Of a stretch of 10,440 nucleotides of DNA, positions 6,878 to 10,440 are shown in pieces (within the stretch, counting starts at the first letter, position 1; every line of letters begins with the position of its first letter). The position numbers and the translations under genes are program-made. Source of the stretch: Verrucomicrobiota bacterium (GTDB lineage Bacteria; Verrucomicrobiota; Verrucomicrobiia; Opitutales; Opitutaceae); assembly GCA_030916665.1 (NCBI GenBank), contig JAUPWC010000062.1, positions 1 through 10,440 on the forward strand, in the 5' to 3' direction. The notes below the pieces were generated by a model that saw only the letters and a list, made by a program, of their open reading frames with translations, was not told where the DNA came from and searched no databases.

Positions 6878-8314
6878 ATGCAAGTCACCCCCTGTCGCGA
6901 AGCCTTCTTAGAACTCAGCCACAAAGGCAACGTCATCCCGGTCTGCGCCGACCTCCTCGCCGACCTGGAGACCCCCGTCTCCGCTTACGCCAAGCTTCGC
7001 GGCGCCGGACCGGCCTTCCTGCTCGAATCGGTCGAGGGTGGTGAAAACGTATCCCGATACAGTTTCATCGGCTGCAATCCGCGCAAAATTCTCTCCACCC
7101 AACCCGGCGACGGTGACCCGCTGAAGGCGCTAGAAGCCGAGCTGGCTGGCTTCAAGCCGGTCGCGGTGCCCGGCCTGCCGCCCTTTACCGGCGGAGCCGT
7201 CGGCTATCTGGGCTACGAGTTCATCCACAGCGTCGAGCAGACCGTGCCGCTCGCCGCCAAGGACGAACTCGGCGTCCCGGCGATGTGGTTCATGTTCTGC
7301 GACTCGGTGCTGGCCTTCGACCGCGCGCACCAGACCATGCGTCTAATCGTGAATGCCCACATCCGCGGCGACGCCGGTGCCGCCTACGATGCGGCCTGCG
7401 CCGAACTGGAGCGCATGCGAGCCGCTCTCGCCCGCCCCACCCCGCTCGCTCCCGCCACCCTGGGCGCCACGGGCCCGGTGCAGGTGCCCGCTGGCAACTT
7501 CACCAAGAGCGCCTTCGAAAAGATGGTCGATGACTCCAAGGAGTTCATCCGCTCCGGCGACATCTTCCAGATCGTGCTCTCGCAGCGCTTCAGCCGGGAG
7601 TTCAAACGGCCCCCGCTCGATCTCTACCGCGCCCTGCGCACCGTCAACCCGTCGCCCTACATGTTCATCCTGGAGACGGACGGTTTCGCACTCGTCGGTG
7701 CGTCGCCCGAGGTCCATGTGCGCCTGACCGGCCGGAAGGTCGAGATTCGGCCCATTGCGGGCACCCGCCCGCGCGGCAAGACCACCCCCGAGGACCTGGC
7801 CCTCGAGAAGGAACTCCTGGCCGACGAAAAGGAACGCGCCGAGCACCTCATGCTGGTGGACCTCGCCCGGAATGACATCGGCCGCGTCAGTACCTATGGC
7901 ACGGTCAAGGTGCCAGAGTTCATGATCATAGAGCGCTACTCCCATGTGATGCACATTGTGTCACAGGTTGAGGGACAACTTGCGCCAGAACGCTCCGCTT
8001 TTGACCTCATGCGCGCCACCTTTCCGGCCGGCACCGTAAGTGGCGCCCCAAAAATTCGCGCCATGCAGCTGATCGCCGAAAAAGAGGGCACCCAACGCGG
8101 CAGTTACGCCGGCGCGCTTGGCTATTTCAGCTACGACGGCAATCTCGACTCCTGCATAACTCTACGCACGGCATTGGTTAAGGATGGTCAGGTGCATATC
8201 CAAGCCGGAGCCGGAGTTGTCGCCGACTCGGTGCCTTCCGCCGAATACCAAGAGACCATCAACAAGGCTTCGGCCCTGTTTAAGGCCATCGCTTTGGCGG
8301 ACCAGATGTCATAA
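6878..8314 (+). CDS. trpE: Anthranilate synthase component I
   Basis: It makes anthranilate from chorismate with ammonia supplied by the TrpG glutaminase subunit, the first committed step of tryptophan synthesis. The 478 residues are usual for TrpE. The N-terminal domain has LLES (48-51) followed by SRYSFIG, the element that binds feedback tryptophan in TrpE proteins. The chorismate-binding domain (from about residue 210) shows SGDIFQIVLSQRF, PIAGTRPRGKT, ERAEHLMLVDLARNDIGRV, FPAGTVSGAPKIRAM, GALGYFSYDGNLDSCITLRT and the glycine-rich QAGAGVVADSVPSAEY. The LLES motif and overall pattern favour TrpE over PabB, though the two are related. The ATG at 6878 is 3 bases after the glmS stop (TAA AGC ATG), suggesting co-transcription and perhaps re-initiation by the same ribosomes. 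No trpG or other trp gene is nearby and no Trp-codon leader peptide is present, so attenuation of the classical type is not indicated. Confidence 0.95.
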   Translation: MQVTPCREAFLELSHKGNVIPVCADLLADLETPVSAYAKLRGAGPAFLLESVEGGENVSRYSFIGCNPRKILSTQPGDGDPLKALEAELAGFKPVAVPGLPPFTGGAVGYLGYEFIHSVEQTVPLAAKDELGVPAMWFMFCDSVLAFDRAHQTMRLIVNAHIRGDAGAAYDAACAELERMRAALARPTPLAPATLGATGPVQVPAGNFTKSAFEKMVDDSKEFIRSGDIFQIVLSQRFSREFKRPPLDLYRALRTVNPSPYMFILETDGFALVGASPEVHVRLTGRKVEIRPIAGTRPRGKTTPEDLALEKELLADEKERAEHLMLVDLARNDIGRVSTYGTVKVPEFMIIERYSHVMHIVSQVEGQLAPERSAFDLMRATFPAGTVSGAPKIRAMQLIAEKEGTQRGSYAGALGYFSYDGNLDSCITLRTALVKDGQVHIQAGAGVVADSVPSAEYQETINKASALFKAIALADQMS

Positions 8315-8440
8315 TTAAGGCATCTGAACGGCACATTTTTGCGTAACACTGGTCGTTACGGATCGTCTGGGAATGAGATGCCGGTTTCAGGCATCCTATC
8401 TGCAAGGTATCCGGAAAAACCACCAAACTGGGACACGCAA
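8315..8440 (+). promoter_or_regulatory. Sigma-gene leader with nested inverted repeats
   Basis: This gap between trpE and the sigma gene holds two local inverted repeats, each with 6-bp arms and a 7-base spacer: CGTAAC/GTTACG (8342-8347 and 8355-8360) and GATGCC/GGCATC (8377-8382 and 8390-8395). A third segment, GGCATCT at 8319-8325, is complementary to AGATGCC at 8376-8382, so a long-range stem enclosing the first hairpin would exclude the second. This could be an RNA switch, operators or chance. A weak promoter-like pair (TTTCAG at 8385, TATCCG at 8408, 17-base spacing) is also present. No T-rich terminator for trpE is seen. If translation begins upstream of 8441, part of this is coding. 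Confidence 0.35.
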
Positions 8441-9535
8441 ATGCCACACCGCAAAAATACCCGCCTCAGCAATAAACCGGAAGCAGCCACAAATGAACGG
8501 GGCACATCCACTAGCGTCAAGATCCCCTCTCCCGATGAAGGCCTGACCCTGCGTCCGGAGATCACTCCCGCAGCCCCTGCTGCCGTTTCCGATTTCGACA
8601 AGGCCTCGCCGGTGGACCGCCGCGACGAGCGCTCCAATCTTCAGCTTTATCTCAACGAGATCCGCCAGACTCCGCTCCTGACCGTCGAGGAGGAGATCAA
8701 GCTCGCCGCCCGCATCAAACGCGGCGACAAGGCGGCCCGCGACCACATGATCAAGGCCAACCTGCGCCTCGTCGTGAAAATCGCCTACGATTACAACCAG
8801 ATGGGCCTCCCTCTCATGGATCTGATCAGCGAGGGCAACCTCGGCCTTATCAAGGCCGTCGAGCGCTTCGACCCCGCCAAGGGAGGCAAGCTGTCCACCT
8901 ACGCTGCGTGGTGGATCAAGCAGTCGATGAAGCGCGCTCTCGCCAACCAGTCCAAGACGATCCGCCTGCCCGTGCATCTCGTGGACAAAATCTCCCGCAT
9001 GCGGAAGATGATCGCCAAGCTCACCGAAGAGCTTGGCCGCGAGCCGGAGAACGAAGAGATCGCAGCCGAGCTGCAGATCCCGACCGCGAAGGTTGCCCTG
9101 CTCAAGACCGTAAGCGTCCGCCCGGCCTCGCTCGACGCTCCCGTCGGCGAGGACAACGATTCCGCCACCCTCGGCGACCTTGTAGGCGACGACAGCGCCG
9201 TCAGCCCCTTCGACGGGCTCGGTGAAAAGGGCCTCAAGGAGGACCTCCAGGCCTTGGTCAACTCCCTTGATCCGCGCGAGGCCAGCATCATCCGCCTCCG
9301 CTTCGGTCTCGACGGCGAGAAGGAGCTGACCCTCGAGGAGGTCGGCAAAAAATTCAAGGTCACCCGCGAACGCATCCGCCAGCTTGAGTATCTCGCCCTC
9401 GCGAAGATCCGCCGCCAGATGCAGAAGCACGACAAGATCCGCACGACCGACGAGATCGAGGAGGAGCGCTACGCCGATGAAAGGGCCGCCGCCATCCGCG
9501 GGCTCGTCGCCAAGCAGTCCGAAGCGATCGCCTGA
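8441..9535 (+). CDS. RNA polymerase sigma factor, RpoD/sigma-70 family
   Basis: This is a primary-type or group 2 sigma factor that directs RNA polymerase to -10/-35 promoters. Taking the ATG at 8441 it has 364 residues: a polar, probably disordered N-terminus (1-60); region 1.2 (SNLQLYLNEIRQTPLLT, 65-81); region 2 with NLRLVVKIA, DLISEGNLGLIKAVERFD and the melting motif KLSTYAAWWIKQ (150-161); IRLPVHLVDKI into region 3; and region 4 with RLRFGL, LTLEEVGKKF and VTRERIRQLE (308-316). It lacks region 1.1 and the non-conserved insert of E. coli RpoD. About 30 charged residues follow region 4.2. In-frame starts upstream exist at TTG 8339 and ATG 8378; none has a clear Shine-Dalgarno, and MPHRKN looks the most natural start. 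The product could be the housekeeping sigma or a paralogue, so I give no symbol. A strong terminator follows. Confidence 0.93.
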   Translation: MPHRKNTRLSNKPEAATNERGTSTSVKIPSPDEGLTLRPEITPAAPAAVSDFDKASPVDRRDERSNLQLYLNEIRQTPLLTVEEEIKLAARIKRGDKAARDHMIKANLRLVVKIAYDYNQMGLPLMDLISEGNLGLIKAVERFDPAKGGKLSTYAAWWIKQSMKRALANQSKTIRLPVHLVDKISRMRKMIAKLTEELGREPENEEIAAELQIPTAKVALLKTVSVRPASLDAPVGEDNDSATLGDLVGDDSAVSPFDGLGEKGLKEDLQALVNSLDPREASIIRLRFGLDGEKELTLEEVGKKFKVTRERIRQLEYLALAKIRRQMQKHDKIRTTDEIEEERYADERAAAIRGLVAKQSEAIA

Positions 9536-9561
9536 TCCTGTTTCACCTTACCCAAAAGCGG

Positions 9562-9592
9562 AGGGCGCAACCTTGCGGTTGCGCCCTTCTTA
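9562..9592 (+). terminator. Strong intrinsic terminator after the sigma gene
   Basis: An 11-bp perfect stem, AGGGCGCAACC (9562-9572) with GGTTGCGCCCT (9577-9587), closes a TTGC loop and is followed by the T-rich TCTTATT. An outer helix (ACCCAA 9550-9555 with TTGGGT 9593-9598) could extend it. It lies 26 bases past the sigma stop. On the minus strand the stem is followed by a short CTTTT, so it may also serve the facing alpha-galactosidase gene. Confidence 0.88.
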
Positions 9593-9611
9593 TTGGGTTA
9601 GGGGAAAGCGG

Positions 9612-10440
9612 TTACTTCTTGAGAGGCTTCAGGCGCAGGAAGGCCACGTCGTGGGGAGCGAGGTGCTTCTTGAAGGCCTTGGCGGTGGTGCCGACGTCCT
9701 TCTTCTCCCAGATGTCGCGCACCGCGCATTCGCCCCCGACGAACCACCAACCATGGGCGAAATCGATTTCCAGCTCGGCGGGCTCGTCGCCGGTGTTGAG
9801 CAAGGCCACGGCCCAGTCCCCGCCGGCGAGTTCGCGCACCCAGATTTCCCGGCCCTTTTCGGCCCGGAAACGCCAGCCCTGCTTGCCCAGCGGGTCTTGG
9901 TTCACGGCGAGGGCTTCGCGGTCGATCAGGAGCGCGTTGATCTCGGGCGTCATCTTGCGCACGTCGTTGCCGGCCATCAGCGGAGCCGCGAGGATAGACC
10001 ACATGCTGAAGTGCGCTCGGGACTCGGCAAAAGTCAGGCCCTCGTTGCCCACTTCAAGCATATCGGGGTCGTTCCAGTGGTCGGGACCGGCGAAAGCGCC
10101 GATGCCGTTGTTCTGCCCGTCGGCCGGCTGCACCAGCGAGTGCTGCAGGTCGAGAATCACCTTCCATCCACGCTCCCAGCGCTGGGTGCAGTCGTAGCAA
10201 TCGGTGATGTCGCCCGTGGTGCGCCAGAGATGGCCTACATCCTTGGCCCATTCCCACGGCTTGGAGCCACCCCACTCGCAGATGCTGAAGACAATCGGCC
10301 GGCCGGCCGCGTAGATCGCATCGCGCATGCGGATGTAGGCATCCTTGGGGTTGGCGTCGCCCGAGAAGCACCAATCGTATTTGAGATAATCGACGCCCCA
10401 TTCCGCGTATTTCTTGGCGTCCTGAAATTCATGACCCCAA
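9612..10440 (-). CDS. Alpha-galactosidase-like glycoside hydrolase, GH27 family (5' part missing)
   Basis: GH27 enzymes are retaining hydrolases that remove terminal alpha-galactose (or alpha-N-acetylgalactosamine) from oligo- and polysaccharides. Only the C-terminal 275 or so residues are in the window; the frame is open to the right edge, so the start and any signal peptide are unseen. Near the edge the protein reads GHEFQDAKKYAEWGVDYLKYDWC, the GH27 nucleophile motif, with the catalytic Asp codon at 10374-10376. Further on come SICEWG, WRTTGDI with the acid/base-type Asp (codon 10209-10211), and GPDHWNDPDMLEVGN, then SMWSILAAPLMAGNDVR and ALAVNQDPLG at the end of the barrel. A beta-rich C-terminal domain ends HDVAFLRLKPLKK. 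An internal ATG at 10328 is not the start. Galactosidase activity is most likely, but related specificities in GH27 cannot be excluded from this fragment. It faces the sigma gene across a shared terminator. Confidence 0.93.
   Translation of the reverse strand, partial: WGHEFQDAKKYAEWGVDYLKYDWCFSGDANPKDAYIRMRDAIYAAGRPIVFSICEWGGSKPWEWAKDVGHLWRTTGDITDCYDCTQRWERGWKVILDLQHSLVQPADGQNNGIGAFAGPDHWNDPDMLEVGNEGLTFAESRAHFSMWSILAAPLMAGNDVRKMTPEINALLIDREALAVNQDPLGKQGWRFRAEKGREIWVRELAGGDWAVALLNTGDEPAELEIDFAHGWWFVGGECAVRDIWEKKDVGTTAKAFKKHLAPHDVAFLRLKPLKK

Noticed and set aside
8396..9430. 344-codon open frame on the minus strand over the sigma gene
   Set aside because: Antisense shadow of a clear sigma-70 gene; it also runs across the strong codon-biased region without motifs of its own.

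Overview
The window looks like a GC-rich housekeeping segment of a bacterial chromosome. The best lineage guess is Verrucomicrobiota, probably class Opitutia (Opitutaceae-like). This rests on the style of the proteins (an RpoD-like sigma factor with a short N-terminus, a plant/cyanobacterial-type GlgC, a WVH-type Lgt N-terminus), the high GC content and the lack of clear Shine-Dalgarno sequences. No database search was possible, so the lineage is an inference.

Layout, left to right: a gene-free edge (1-166); gcvH and gcvT on the minus strand (glycine cleavage H and T proteins, transcribed gcvT then gcvH); a divergent gap; lgt and dapF on the plus strand (lipoprotein diacylglyceryl transfer, and a diaminopimelate epimerase homologue); a short convergent gap with a perfect hairpin; glgC on the minus strand (ADP-glucose synthesis for glycogen); a divergent gap; glmS and trpE on the plus strand, 3 bases apart (glucosamine-6-phosphate synthesis and the first step of tryptophan synthesis); a 126-base gap with nested inverted repeats; an RpoD-family sigma factor gene on the plus strand; a strong intrinsic terminator; and the 3' part of a GH27 alpha-galactosidase-like gene on the minus strand that runs off the right edge.

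The genes serve envelope and wall precursors (lgt, dapF, glmS), carbon storage and use (glgC, GH27), amino acid and one-carbon metabolism (gcvTH, trpE) and transcription (sigma). No mobile element, CRISPR array, tRNA, rRNA, phage gene or defence system was seen. The most notable observation is the dapF homologue: both positions that hold the catalytic cysteines in classical DapF are serine, while the other substrate-binding residues are kept. The second is a set of inverted repeats before the sigma gene that could form mutually exclusive RNA structures. The rest is ordinary.
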